Of a stretch of DNA of 64,000 nt, positions 37,227-48,948 are shown one piece after another. The position numbers and the translations under genes are program-made. The stretch lies in assembly GCA_030844895.1 (NCBI GenBank), contig CM061233.1, forward strand, positions 94,077,719 to 94,141,718. The letters are read 5' to 3'. Numbering within the stretch: the first letter of the stretch is position 1; every line of letters starts with the position of its first letter. The notes beneath the pieces are model-generated. The model saw only the letters and a list, made by a program, of their open reading frames with translations, did no database searches and was not told the origin of the DNA. This DNA comes from Ambrosia x helenae. Taxonomy: Eukaryota > Streptophyta > Magnoliopsida > Asterales > Asteraceae.

Positions 37227-38059
37227 CCGACATCTACTGTACAGTCCGTCCATGATGTACAACGATTTATGAATGTTCTTAAAAGTCGGATGTTTGTACC
37301 GAAAACCACAAACGAACAATTAAACCTACCAAAACACGTTAAATAGAGACTGGAACTCCAGGATATCGATTAGACACGCAAAATTTTAATTAATATAAAA
37401 AAACAGGAATCGACTGTTTAGTCCGTGTATGACATATAACAATTTATGAATGTTTTTCAAACTCGGATGTTTTTACCGAAATCCACAAATACGCAACAAA
37501 CGAATCGAAACGCTTCGAACGAATTTTTTTTTTTGGTTTGGATACAACATAAAACTACTAGAAATTAATTAAAAAAAAATTTTAACCACCCAAAACTATT
37601 TTAAATGAATTTAAACAATAATTAAAAAAAACTAAGTAGGCGTCTCGCTTAGGTCAAAGCGAGGCGGCTGGTTTGGACGGTTAGTGTAACCAGGCGTCTC
37701 GCTTAGGCCTAAGCGAGGCGGCTGGCTTGGACGGTTAGTCTAACCAGATGCCTCGCTTAGGCCTAAGCGAGACGCCTGTTTTTGGGTTTAAATCCCAAGG
37801 CAAGGCAGCAGATCTGCCTTGCTTGGCTCTCTCTCTACACACACACACACACACGCCGCCGCTCCTCCGCCGTGTTCCGAAGCCAAGATCCACCGCCTCC
37901 TTCCTCCGCCGCTCCTCCATCGTCATCCGAAGCCAAAAAGGTTAGTGTTTTCTTCCTCCGTCGCTCCTTCGTCGTTGGGTGGTTCCGGTTGGGTGGTTCC
38001 GGTTGGGGTTCCGCCGGGGAAGACGACCAAAGCGTCTCGCTTTGGCCTCGGCGAGACGC
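37227..38059. other. MULE central spacer with GC-rich palindromes
   Basis: No gene recognised. Four short palindromes of the GCCTCGCTTAGGCCTAAGCG type lie at about 37640-37660, 37690-37715, 37745-37775 and 38030-38062 (the last with CTTTGGCCTCGG at its centre). A CA-repeat lies near 37835-37855. Confidence 0.5.
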
Positions 38060-38454
38060 TTTGGTATTGTTATTATTATTATTATTTAGATTATTATTAT
38101 TGTTATTATTATTATTTCGATTATTATTATTGTTTTTAGTATTATTATTAGGATGATTATTATTATTATTATCATTATTATGATTATTATTATTAGTTTT
38201 ATTATTATTATTAATATTATTATTATTACGATTATTATTATTATTATTACGATTATTATTTTTATTATTATTTTTATTATTATTAATATTATTATTATTA
38301 CGATTATTATAATTATTATTATTATTACGATTATTACTAATATTATTTTTACTATTATTATTATTACTAATATTATTTTTATTATTATTACTAATATTAT
38401 TATTATTATTAATAATATTATTATTATTACGATTATTATTATTATTATTACTAA

Positions 38455-38490
<36 letters not shown>

Positions 38491-38544
38491 GATTATTATT
38501 ATTTTTATTATTATTATAACTTATATTATTATTATTATTACTAA

Positions 38545-38580
<36 letters not shown>

Positions 38581-38851
38581 TAATATTATTATTATTACGA
38601 TTATTATTATTATTATTATTATTATTACTAATATTATTATTATTACTAATATTATTATGATTATTACTATTATTATTATTATTAATATTATTACTATTAT
38701 TATTATTATTACGATTATTATTATTATTATTACTAATATTATTATTATTCTTATTATTACTTATATTATTATTATTACTAATATTATTATTATTTTTATT
38801 ATTATTATTACTAATATTATTATTATTACTAATATTATTATTATTACTACG

Positions 38852-38894
<43 letters not shown>
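38060..38894 (+). repeat. ATT microsatellite array, over 800 bp
   Basis: Continuous, interrupted ATT/TTA run in the opposite sense to the two AAT arrays at 36204-37226. The 271-residue poly-Ile frame across it is not a gene. Confidence 0.92.
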
Positions 38895-38895
<1 letters not shown>

Positions 38896-38926
38896 GAAGT
38901 TGGGGGGTTTAATTAGAACGATCCTA
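38895..38926 (-). repeat. Internal inverted copy of the MULE terminal sequence
   Basis: GAAGTTGGGGGGTTTAATTA and the following AGAACGATCC are almost exactly the reverse complement of the MULE left terminus at 33616-33645, a better match than the true right end. It separates the transposase half from the second gene. Confidence 0.82.
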
Positions 38927-38989
38927 TTTATTATTATTATTATTACTGTTATTATCATTAGTAATTGAAAATTATTGTTTACATAGATA

Positions 38990-40411
38990 TGGACATAGAT
39001 ATGGAGCCAGGTTTTCAGACGCTGCTTTTGGTGGTGGAGATGACGCTGGGTCGTCTGCACCGGGGCCTTTGTCGAAGAGGAGGCGACGGGCTCCACCACC
39101 GGACCCCTTACCGGACCACCCGTACCTGCACTTTGAGGAGGGGTTTGACGATGCGCGGCGCTGCTGCACGAAGCTGCGTCATATGGCTGTCGACCCTCAG
39201 ATGTACATCAGTTGGTTGCTTCTGGAAAGGGTCGGCGAAACCGGCAGGGCTCACGACTTTGTGGGGTCTGACACTCCATGGCGTCGTCTCTTTGACATAG
39301 CCAAGCTGCCTTCTTTCCGGGCTTTGACGATAGAGTTTCTGTCGTCGTTCGTGGTTCTGGATCCGTCCGAGAACCCGAACCCGACTCAGACTTTTCGCCC
39401 CATCCGATTTCGGTTGGCGAGGAGTTGGCAGCAGCTGACCTATGAGGTATGTTATTTTAATTATCTGTCATTTTATTATTATGTTACCAAAGTTGTTAAT
39501 ATTTACAATTATTTTTTGCAGGAGTTTGTTGTTGCTTCGGGGTTGTACACAGCCTCGGAGACTGAGTCTGCGTTGTACCGGGACGGTCTCCTTACGGTGG
39601 ATTGGCCGACCCTGGTCAGATTTTGGAGGTTCATCGCCAAGTCGCACTTTGGTAAGAATTCTGCGAAGGCGACGTCGATTAGGGACCCCTGTACTATTAC
39701 TTTCAGCATGCGATCGCCACCTCTATCGCAGCACGGGGGAACAGTCGGGAGAAGGTCAACCAGATTGACCTTTTCTTTTTGTCCTGTTTGATTATGCGGC
39801 AGCCGTGCAACCTAGCCGCGTCCCTGGTCGAGTACTTTAAGTGCTGCCACATGCGCCAGGCTCGCGCACATCTCCATGGCGGGGCGTTCATCACTTACAT
39901 CGCGCGTCATCTGGGGATCTCGCCAGATACCGACCATCAGTTGCTGCCCTCGATCCCATCGGTAGAGCTCGGTGACGCCAATGCCCGAAGCATGGGGATC
40001 CTCTTTGAGGTCTCGAAGGGTGTGCATCGGTTTCGAGCTATCGGAACCAGGAGGGCTTTTGCGCCACCCCCCTTCCTACTTTCGATGATATACCGCCCTA
40101 CGTTGAGGTGCGTCCGGGAGAGCCTCTCCTGGTAGAGATGGCGGGTCTGGACGACGAGGCTGACGACGATGACACCCCCACCTCCTCCGCCACCACCACA
40201 GCAGCAGTACCCCCGTCATATATATGATGACCTCACTCCTGCTGCGCGTTTCGTGGCAGAGGACATCGATCGCCGCATCGGTGAGCTCCGGGAGGTTCAG
40301 GAGTGGACGGTCGACTCGATGCAGGCGATGGCCGCGCATTGGCAGGTACAGTTACGCCCACCACCACACCGTGGACCAGCACAGGGGGCCCCACCACCAC
40401 CGCCGCAGTAG
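38990..40411 (+). pseudogene. Second MULE gene resembling Athila ORF1 (DUF-type plant domain)
   Basis: Two exons, about 38990-39446 and 39522-40411 (GAG|GTATGT donor, TTTGCAG acceptor). The N-terminus is basic (SKRRRRAPPPDP). The core has FRALTIEFLSSF, PIRFRLARSWQQLTYEEFV, NQIDLFFLSCLIM and HGGAFITYIARHLGI, which resemble the Arabidopsis-retrotransposon ORF1 (Athila) domain family. The C-terminus has a helical block (ARFVAEDIDRRIGELREVQE) and a Pro-rich tail. Frame changes occur at C runs near 39690 and 40065. Function unknown. Much more GC-rich than its surroundings. Confidence 0.55.
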
Positions 40412-40448
40412 ACTTTTTTTACTTGTATTTTTTTTTGTATGGACAAAC

Positions 40449-40494
<46 letters not shown>

Positions 40495-41311
40495 GCATTT
40501 GATCTTTTGTTTGTATATATATGTTGTTTGTTTTGAATGTTTAATTGTCTAATAAATATTAAACCCATAAATAATAAACGAACTAAAATCAAATTATAAA
40601 TTGCAAGCCAGTAAAACCAATGAGATCCAAACAGTAAACATTCGATTATAAACGTTAAAAGATCACTCAACCCTTTCAATCCCAAACCAAATAAAGTTAC
40701 ATGTTATAAACCAAAACAACGCCACCTTGACCATCAACCACCATATTCGTATCAAAATTCGCGAATTCGTTCAATCTTTCTTCGACGAGGTCTTCTCCGT
40801 GAATAATTTATCCAGTCACAGTGACAATCGAACACTTTATTAATAGGTTAAACTTGGGATTACTTGATTAATTATAGTTTGATTAGGGTTATTACGTTGT
40901 TTTTTAAATTTTAAAAAATTACAATAGATAAAGACCCTAAATCAATAAAAAAAGTTAAAAAAAAAACACGGGTTATTACGGTGTTTTTAAAATTTTTAAA
41001 TTTAAAAAAATTACAATAGATAAAGACCCTAAATAGATAAAAAAGTTAAAAAAAACACTTCAAAACAAACAAAAAACCAAAAAAAATCCAAACCAAAACC
41101 TTCCCAACATCAAAATGTTCAGATTCATCCCCCCTGTTGCCAAGCGCCTCGCTTTGACCAAAGCGAGGTGCTTGGCCCCCTTTTTTCAAACTCCCATGCA
41201 ACCTCGTACTGGTTTGACATTGATGTGACTGAAGCGCCTCGCTTTGGCCTAAGCGAGGCGCTTCAAAGGGGAGTTGAAATAGAATGTTGGGGGGTGCCAA
41301 TAGACGGACCC
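40412..41311. other. MULE right region
   Basis: No gene. An ATT run lies at 40448-40496. Two near-identical segments of about 65 bases (TTTAAAAAATTACAATAGATA..., about 40910-40965 and 40990-41050) form a local duplication. Two GC-rich palindromes occur at 41145-41175 and 41235-41262, then the right inverted terminus at 41282-41311. Confidence 0.5.
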
Positions 41312-43077
41312 ATTTTAATGTACTACAATGATGATATCACTAACTTTTGTTTTGTATTTATTACAGGGAGATTTTATTTATGCAAATTGTTTGCATACAA
41401 TGTTGGAGAGATTTGATAGTATGCTAAATCTTGATGAGAAAATTTACTTAAAAAATCCATTTATTTCAAAGGATGATGCTAAACAACATATCGATAATGA
41501 TAAAAAACTATCTTTTAATGATAAAACAACCATAATGAAATGCCTAAATTGGGAAGGCCCTAAATTTGCTTTCAATTTTGTAAGTTTCAAGACTGTTCTT
41601 CAGAAAACATTGAAACATAATACAAAAGTTGGTATGTATATTTTTTACTGTTTAATTAATTTTGTTAATAAGAAAGTAACTTAAATTAAAAAAAAAACAC
41701 TGTTACATTATTTGTTATTTTGCATATTTTTTAGGGTACGTTAAAGTATATTACAACTTAGCATACATTGACAAGAAAAATGGTTTAAAGAGTCCTAAAA
41801 TTAACTTCAAGCTACGTGACCTTGAGTAAGTTTTTATTACATATGATTCAATAATTCAAGATCTTAAAATTTATTATATAACCTATTTTATGTAACATAT
41901 TTTTAAAAATAATAGTGGAATTGAGATCGATGGAAGTTTGTGGGAAGACAAGACAATAGCACTGTCAAGTTTCATGTCTAATCCGGAACGTGATCACCAT
42001 GTTTTTCTGTTGGTACAATTTGGTCAAATAAACAATTATCAAGGTATTGAATGTTTTATTATTATTAATATATTATATTTTGTATTGTATATTAATTTAC
42101 GATTTTTCCATTGTTTAGGGAAAATGAGTGTCACAAATAGTTATGAGGCAGCAAGAGTTTTCATAAATGAAGATATTGAAGAATTAACATCTTTTAAAAA
42201 TCAGTAAGAATTAAATAATCTAATATTTTCATTCATTGATAATATATTAAGATAAATACATTTATTAAAAACTGTAGGTACCTTGAGAAATTTGTTGAAA
42301 AAGAATCTTCAGAATCATCAAATACCTCCGTTGGAACGTACATGATTTCAAATGTTGAAGATGAATTTCTTAACAATTCACGTTTTATGGTTACTGCTTT
42401 TATTTCCACTATTCAAAAAGTAAGTTTTGTTAACTTTACAATTAATTATTAATTAACTATAAAATAAGTTAACTAAGAATTAAAATGAAATTTGCAGGAA
42501 TCAAGAGTCATTATAGTTGGCAAAATTACTGAAATTGGAACAGATCTTCAATGGTATTATAGAGGTTGTAATTACTGCAGAGCAAAGGTTGAACAGAAAT
42601 TTGTTTCTTACGAAAAAGATGATGGAACCATTGGGGGAAAAGAAGTTATTAAATGCTCAAGTTTGAAGTGTGAAGGTCTTGAGATTAAAGAAGTTATAAG
42701 GTACATTTATATTTATAATTTACAAGCTATTTAAAATATTTTTACGGTTATGAACAACATTGTATGGCGAACAGGTACAGGATCTCATTAAAGGTAGATG
42801 ACGGTTGTGGAAGTATCACAATGACACTTTTTGATTATGAAGCGTCTAAGATATTTGGGAAACCTGCTAGGTATTTTGTTGAACAAGAAGAAGAGGTAAA
42901 TTTCATTAAGTATATTATTTTTCATTTACTTAATTAAATGATTACAACATCATATATGTTTAAATTGGTCTTTTTTAATATATAGATAATAAACAATGAT
43001 CAAGTTCCATCATCATATCCAAAAGAGTTTGAGAAAATTGTTGGTCAAAAGTATGCTTTCCTAATAAATGTAAGACC

Positions 43078-43397
43078 CACCGTAGTGGGCGTGTTTTTTG
43101 CAAAATAAATGAAATATAGCGCCCCTAACACCAAAACGTAGGGGCGCTATTTTTCAAAAATATGTTGGGGCTCTATATAAATAACGCCGGTTGCAAATAA
43201 AGCCCCACCAATAACCTTCTGCCACATCATATTCTCTCTCTCTTATTATTTTATTATTTTTTTTACTTTAAAAGATATAATAAAATATTAATAGGGGCTT
43301 TATAAATAAAGCCCCACCACTACACCCCTTTTTCATTTTATATCTTCATGCTGACTCAGCTGCCACGTGGACCAATCAGAAACGCATGGTCTAACTC
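43078..43397. mobile_element. MITE-like insert in an RPA exon
   Basis: About 320 bp interrupt the RPA exon between the codons for AFLINVR and YNIGHPDS, where other plant Helitron RPAs are continuous. It contains GGGGCGCTATTTTTC and CCCCTAACACC-type inverted blocks and AGGGGCTTTATAAATAAAGCCCC, and has no coding potential. The exact ends are ambiguous by a few bases. Confidence 0.6.
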
Positions 43398-43772
43398 CAT
43401 ACAACATTGGTCATCCAGACTCTCAGTATGGAATATCAATGCTAACAAAAGATGAAGGCTTACTAGCGACAATTTCAAAAAAGTGGAAAGTTGAAGAGGT
43501 AAGGATTTTAACTTTTTAATTACTTACATTTACTTTATTCTTTTTAGATAATGTAACCGTTTTCTTTTATTTTTTAGGTCCAAGCAAGATACTCAATTGA
43601 TGGAAATGGTATTGTTGACTTAGAAGACAATAATGAAGAGGTTAATAACGATTAAATAAAAACCTTATTTATATGTTAAATTAAACTTTAGATGTAACAT
43701 TTAAATAACTTTTAAAATTTATGTTTTTTCAGGATAGAATGTCGTCAAATGATGCAGATTAAAGTGAAATGT

Positions 43773-46506
43773 TGTGACACCCGGCATGTTCGGCTTAAAC
43801 ATAATAGTAACATCTAAGTCTACCTTAGCGAGAAACGTTTATAAACAAACTTAACTGGGTTAGTTGAGTCGGGTCAGATTAGGATTGTCCAGGGTTCAAT
43901 GATCTGGAGGATCATTGGGAGTCATTTTGGGGAATACACTAGTACCGGGTTCCGTTGTTGGTGACATTACATGAACTAATTAAGTATATGTGTAGATTAT
44001 GGGTCGTGTGGTGGATTGTATACTTATACTTGCTTAAACGATGTACAAATGATTATACGTGCCTAAATATGCTAAGTATAGACTATGGATGCATGCTTAT
44101 GTGTTAAGATGTGTTAGAATGCGTTAAACACGACAAACTGGAAATCTGAAAAAAAAATTAACATGTGTTAAAAAGTGCTGTTAACATGTGTTAAAAAGTG
44201 CTGATGACCTGAAAGTGGAAAGTGGGCGAATGTGGAAATGGAACTTGAGAAAGTGGGCGAATGTAGAAACAAAGTGGGCGAATGTGGAAAGATTCCACAT
44301 TCGACCATTACAAAGGGGCGAATGTGGAAAAGTTCCACATTCGACCATATAAAAGGGGCGAACCTGGACCTGGTATAAATACCATCCTTAGTCATTTTTC
44401 ACCATTTCACAAACCCTAAACGCCTCTAAACACTCTCTAACAACTATTATCATTGGGGAAGGAGTTTTTGAGCTTGTTTTTCATAACCTGACTCTCTAAA
44501 TCATTACAAGTGAAGATCTAAGGTGTGTTCTTCATTTCAAATCTTTTTCAAACAATTTTGACTTGTTTTCATCTAAACCCCAAGAGTCCAGATCTGATAT
44601 CAACATGTTTTATGGGTAAAAACCTTCCTAATATCTTCCTAACCAAAACCTATTCATAAACAATGAGTTTTATGCAAATTAACATGTGTTAATGTGGTAT
44701 TATGCATTGTTTGACGATTACTTGCTATATAGATGATATGACAACAACCTAGGACTGTTATTAATGGTGAGTTATGATTGAAACATGTTACAATTGATTG
44801 TTGATGGTGTTTTGTCGATTAAAGGAATTTTTAGTTAGATTTAGGGCTTGTTTTTTATGGTAATGATAGAGTTATGATAGGGGGTTTCTTGTTCATGATG
44901 ATTTGAGTATGTTGAGCTGATGATTAATTAATTTCAGAAAGTTTCCTAATTGGGTAATGATTTCATGCATGATGATGTGACATCTCCATAATTTACTATT
45001 TTAGGAAACTTGTAAAACGGATAGATTTTGGGGTAAAATCAGTAGGGATTCGTAGGAATATGTTAATGATGCTTGACTGCTGTAACTCATGGTGTTTCGT
45101 GATGTTTTCGGATGTTTTCGACGCGTTTTTGGGAAAATTATACAGCAGGGTCGAACCTGGAGCACCTTCGACCAGTCGAACGGGCGAAGGTGGTTCTCCA
45201 GGGTCGAACCTGGAAACTAAAGGGGCGAACGAACCACAAATGGGCGAAGGTGGGAGAAAAAGGGACGAAGGTGGAAGTTCAAGGCCACATTCGACCAATC
45301 AAAGTCACCTTCGACCACTCCAAGCTACGTTCGACCCTACGTTAACAGAAATGAGATTTTTGATACGAACTAAGTGTTTTATGCTTGAACCTTGCGTGTA
45401 ATCTATGTGTACTTGATTAGTTAGGGTAATGGATCACCAACGGGATGTCGGGTCGGTCTAGTGTGTCAGTTAAACATTTAAACACGTTTTAAAACATACT
45501 TGGTTATGATCTGGACAATCGGGGACTTGTTAGCCTTCGGGTTAATAGTCATCACACTTATGTAAACTCATTGATAGGTTGTCATTAGTTGGGATTATCA
45601 TACACGTGTTGGAATTCTAGTTATCGGAAGACGCACTCTAAGGTGAGTTTCACGGCCCCACTCTTTTACTGGTTTTACATTTTCGGGGGAGAAAACATGC
45701 TGTGTCCTTTAAACGTGAGTCAACTATGTTTTCATAAAAAGGCGTTTCAACTATGTTTTGGTATTCATGAATTCATTGGGTTTGGAGTATTCATTATGTT
45801 TTCACGTATTCATTATGTTTTGGAGTATTCATTATATTACTATGCGATCTTTGGAAGTCCCGGGGGAAACCATGAATGTGCGGGGATGCACAACGGGGGA
45901 AATGTGGATAGCGCTATTTGGGCTTGACCCGCCCCACTCGACGGCTTGGAGGGCCGGGCGGGTGCATATTGTCTCTTAGGTATTCAGTATTCAGTATTCA
46001 TTCGGGCACGTATTCAGTATTCACAGTATTCGAGTCCAGTAATGGTTTTCCAATCGCAGTAGTAAGGTATTCATATGTTTTGCATGCATGTGGTCTGGAT
46101 TGACCATGGGTATTCAGTTGGAGTCGATTATCACTTGGAGTTGGTATACATTTGGAGTCGGTATTCATTTAAAAACCTGTGAACTCACCAGCATTATTTG
46201 CTGACGTATTTAGCATGTTTGTCTCAGGTCGCTAAGGTAGCAGCTGTTGGTAGGCGCACGGAGTCTCACGGCGTCTAGGATCCATGTGCATCTCATTTAG
46301 CATTTTCAGACTTTCGTACTTTTGATTTCACGTTGTAATAAAGTTTTACGCTTCCGCAGCGTTGGATCATTTATGAAAACTTAATGGTTTGATTATGTCA
46401 TTTTTACGTATCATATAGTGTTGTTTATTGTGACCGTTGACTTGGATCCTGGTGTGTCACGCGCCTCGCGGTAAAACCCCGCACGTGGAAATTTGAGGGT
46501 GTGACA
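43773..46506 (+). mobile_element. Solo Gypsy-type LTR (2734 bp), TSD AATGT
   Basis: Begins TGTGACACCCGGCATG and ends TTTGAGGGTGTGACA, with the 5-bp duplication AATGT at 43768-43772 and 46507-46511. Same family as 27569-30304 but in opposite orientation. No internal domains, hence solo. It sits inside the last coding exon of the RPA gene; joining across the duplication keeps the frame. Confidence 0.92.
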
Positions 46507-46645
46507 AATGTCTACAACAAAGAAACTTGCCGATGAAGAAGATGGTCCAAATTCAAAACGTACTGTTGAAGATGTTTATGAAGTTGAAGGTCCATCAACA
46601 ACTTCCATTTCTAAAAGAAAGAAAGTCATTCTTGAAGATGATTGA

Positions 46646-47646
46646 ACGAAGAATGCTGATTCCAAAATCTAAGAATAATTACTATTTTATTTTTATTTTC
46701 GTTTGTTTAATTCCAGTTTACATTTAAAACGTTTGGTTACTTTATGTTAGTTTTCGTTTATGATTTGAACTTAAAATAATTCATGCTTTTATTTACACAA
46801 TTCTATTGTTTCATAATTGATGTTTGTCATGAATTTTTATAGATTATATAAGCCCATAAGTGAATGTTTTAAACAAAACAAACAACTTCTTAAAGTCCAT
46901 ATTCATTTACATTTACTGATTGTTTTTAAGCCCAAAACTTATTTGAACCCCACTAATCAATTAAAATACTCGGCCCATGGAATTCAATATTTACAAACGA
47001 AAAGTTTAAGGCTTTATTAAATGAAATAGCTTTAATAGCACTCTTTGTATTCTCTCTCTCCCTCCTTTCAATTATCACTTTACCAATTCTCACTTTACCA
47101 TCTCCAAGATTAATCAATCAGATTTTCATCCATCATAAAAAAAAATTGGTATGTTAACTTATAAACTATTGTCGTCTTTACATTTATATTATACACTAAT
47201 TTGTAAACTATTATCATGTTTACTTGAATGATTAAAGTTGTTTGATGAAGATTGTTTGACTTTTAATTTTTATACATGTTTGGCCGACATCTTTTTTATT
47301 GTTTCATAACATTATATGCCTTTATGTTAACATAAAAAATTTTACTTTACAATGATATTTGATTATTATACTTTTATTATCAACATAACATGCATGTTGG
47401 AAATTAGTATACCAAATTTTTTTAAAGTTCTGTAATAAATTTTCTCTGTGTATTATATTACATTATATATATTAAAAAATTTACATTTTAAACATAATAT
47501 AGTAAAAATTATTATTTTAAATTTTATATTTTTTTTTCTAAGTATAAAACTGATGTTGTTTTCTCTTTGGATCTGTAATTTGGTAATGTTATAATTTTTT
47601 GTATTTACTTTGAGGAATTTGATCGCAGATTGAAGTATAACTTAAA
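46646..47646 (+). promoter_or_regulatory. Spacer, leader and 5'-UTR intron of second B3 gene
   Basis: No coding sequence. A pyrimidine-rich leader (TTCTCTCTCTCCCTCC, CACTTTACCAATTC) near 47045-47148 is followed by a donor GTATGT at 47149 and an acceptor GATCGCAG ending at 47628, just before the ATG at 47647. The leader shares ATCACTTTACCA with the leader of the third B3 gene near 57145 and 57220. Confidence 0.5.
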
Positions 47647-48948
47647 ATGGTGAAGTATTTCTTCAAAGTAATCGATGTCAACAATTCAGATTACATGGTA
47701 ATATTAAACTTAATACACTTTTTGAATACGTTTATACTTATCACTTTCATACATTATTTGAAATACATCAATTTTTGTTAGACGCTTCCGGCGTGTTACA
47801 AGGTTCTACGTCAGAACCATAACTTTCCTATTGGACCAGTTCTTATAACTAAAGATGATGACAAAATTTGGGGTGTAACAATTGAAGATAATGTATACTC
47901 TTTTGAAATAACAACTGGATGGAACAAAGTCGTCAAAGATCTTGAGTTAAAGATAGGCGATTTCCTTGTGTTTGAGCTGTTTCAACATGTAACATTAAAG
48001 TTGACGGTTTTAAAATCTACTCAAAAGAAGGATGTACCCAACATGTTTCCATATTGGTTTGTAATACCACCAACTACAATGATGGTAAAAATATTACTTT
48101 CATTCTTTTTATTTAAATATTTAATAATTTCTATGTAGTTTGTTAATAAACTTTTATTATGTAGCATTTGCCTTATGCTTTTATGACCCACCACTTCAAA
48201 GAAAATTCTCTTCCTCATGAAGTTATCTTACAATTTGGAGATATATATGAATGGAAAGTGGAGATTAACTTTTTTGATGTTGCCTTCTATTTCACCAATG
48301 GTTGGAAGAACGTTATTGAACATCTTAAAGTCCGTATAGGAGATTTCATGATGTTTACAAAAATTGATGAATATAAATTCAAGTTAGAGTTCTTTCGAGA
48401 GGGCGGAATGGAAGTTGATCAAGAACAATTATAGAATGAAGTACTTTCTCCTGAAATTATTGAACTCTCAAGCGACTTATCTGAACACATTGATAATGGC
48501 ACTACTGATGAAGATGAATTCAGTTATTCTGAAAGTGAGATGTATCTTGCCATTGAAGTAGACTATGAAGCTGTTCCTCTTGCTAATCAGATAATCACAA
48601 AAGTCACTTACCGTTTTGTAAGCGTTTTGTACAATATTATTAATTTAATTCATTATCTAATATGTATTTATATATTAATAACAAACGTTTATCAAATGTC
48701 TTTTCAACGATTTCCAATACCTTTTGGACGGAATTGTGAATTTCACAATGTTAGGGAGCTTGAGACTCCAATCTGATAATGGAATGTATTTTATTAAGCA
48801 TATTCATTTTGAAGGAGCCGACCGAAAAAGAAGGTATGCTATCGCTGAATGGAAGTCTTCTATGAAGAAGCTTGGTTTAAAAAATGGTCGTCGGTATCAT
48901 ATCACTTATGTGAAAAAGGAATGCTTGGTGGTGTTTTCACTTCCTTAG
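47647..48948 (+). pseudogene. Second B3-domain (REM-like) gene, decayed
   Basis: Exons: 47647-47697 (17 codons), 47782-48084 (101 codons, B3: LPACYKVLRQNHNFPIGPV ... TGWNKVVKD ... GDFLVFE), 48165-48617 (second B3: FYFTNGWKNVIEHL ... GDFMMFTK, then an acidic linker) and 48708-48948 (third B3-like: RYAIAEWKSSMKKLGLKNG). Compared with the first and third genes it has TAG at 48432-48434 within the exon 3 frame, an AA (48706-48707) where the last acceptor should be AG, and one extra base in the last exon (241 versus 240 bp) that shifts the frame. Probably a pseudogene. No NAPRT exons are present. Confidence 0.8.

Larger units (their letters stand above)
33616..41311 (+). mobile_element. MULE transposon in RPA intron 1 (7,696 bp, TSD ATTTTAATG)
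   Basis: Flanked by a perfect 9-bp duplication ATTTTAATG (33607-33615 and 41312-41320), the Mutator signature. The terminal 30 bases are inverted repeats with 22 of 30 matching (GGGTC start; shared CCCCCC block). Inside are a MULE transposase pseudogene, a second gene resembling Athila ORF1, AAT/ATT arrays and GC-rich palindromes of the type GCCTCGCTTAGGCCTAAGCG near both ends. Removing it restores a normal RPA intron (donor 33577, acceptor TTACAG ending 41366). Confidence 0.9.
33424..46645 (+). pseudogene. Helitron-encoded replication protein A large subunit (RPA1-like), interrupted
   Basis: Single-stranded-DNA-binding RPA70-like protein of the kind carried by plant Helitrons. Exons: 33424-33576, 41367-41631, 41735-41825, 41916-42043, 42119-42203, 42278-42419, 42498-42700, 42775-42895, 42986-43498, 43578-43640, and 43733-43772 continued at 46512-46645. 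The first OB fold starts MAANQIVLVKDV; the C-terminal fold has a zinc ribbon, CNYC followed by CSSLKC. The end SISKRKKVILEDD looks like an NLS. Intron 1 holds the whole MULE; exon 9 is split by a MITE-like insert (about 43078-43397); the last exon is split by a solo LTR and also has TAA at 43760-43762. Intron phases agree throughout, so the gene was intact when the Helitron was young. Confidence 0.88.

Noticed and set aside
38153..38968. 271-residue open frame of almost only Ile/Thr/Asn
   Set aside because: It is the translation of an ATT microsatellite; the mirrored poly-Tyr and poly-Leu frames show it is low complexity, not a gene.
45060..45401. 113-residue frame in the solo LTR
   Set aside because: LTR sequence with GGGCGAAGGTGG-type repeats; no similarity to a protein and no counterpart reading frame in the inverted LTR copy.
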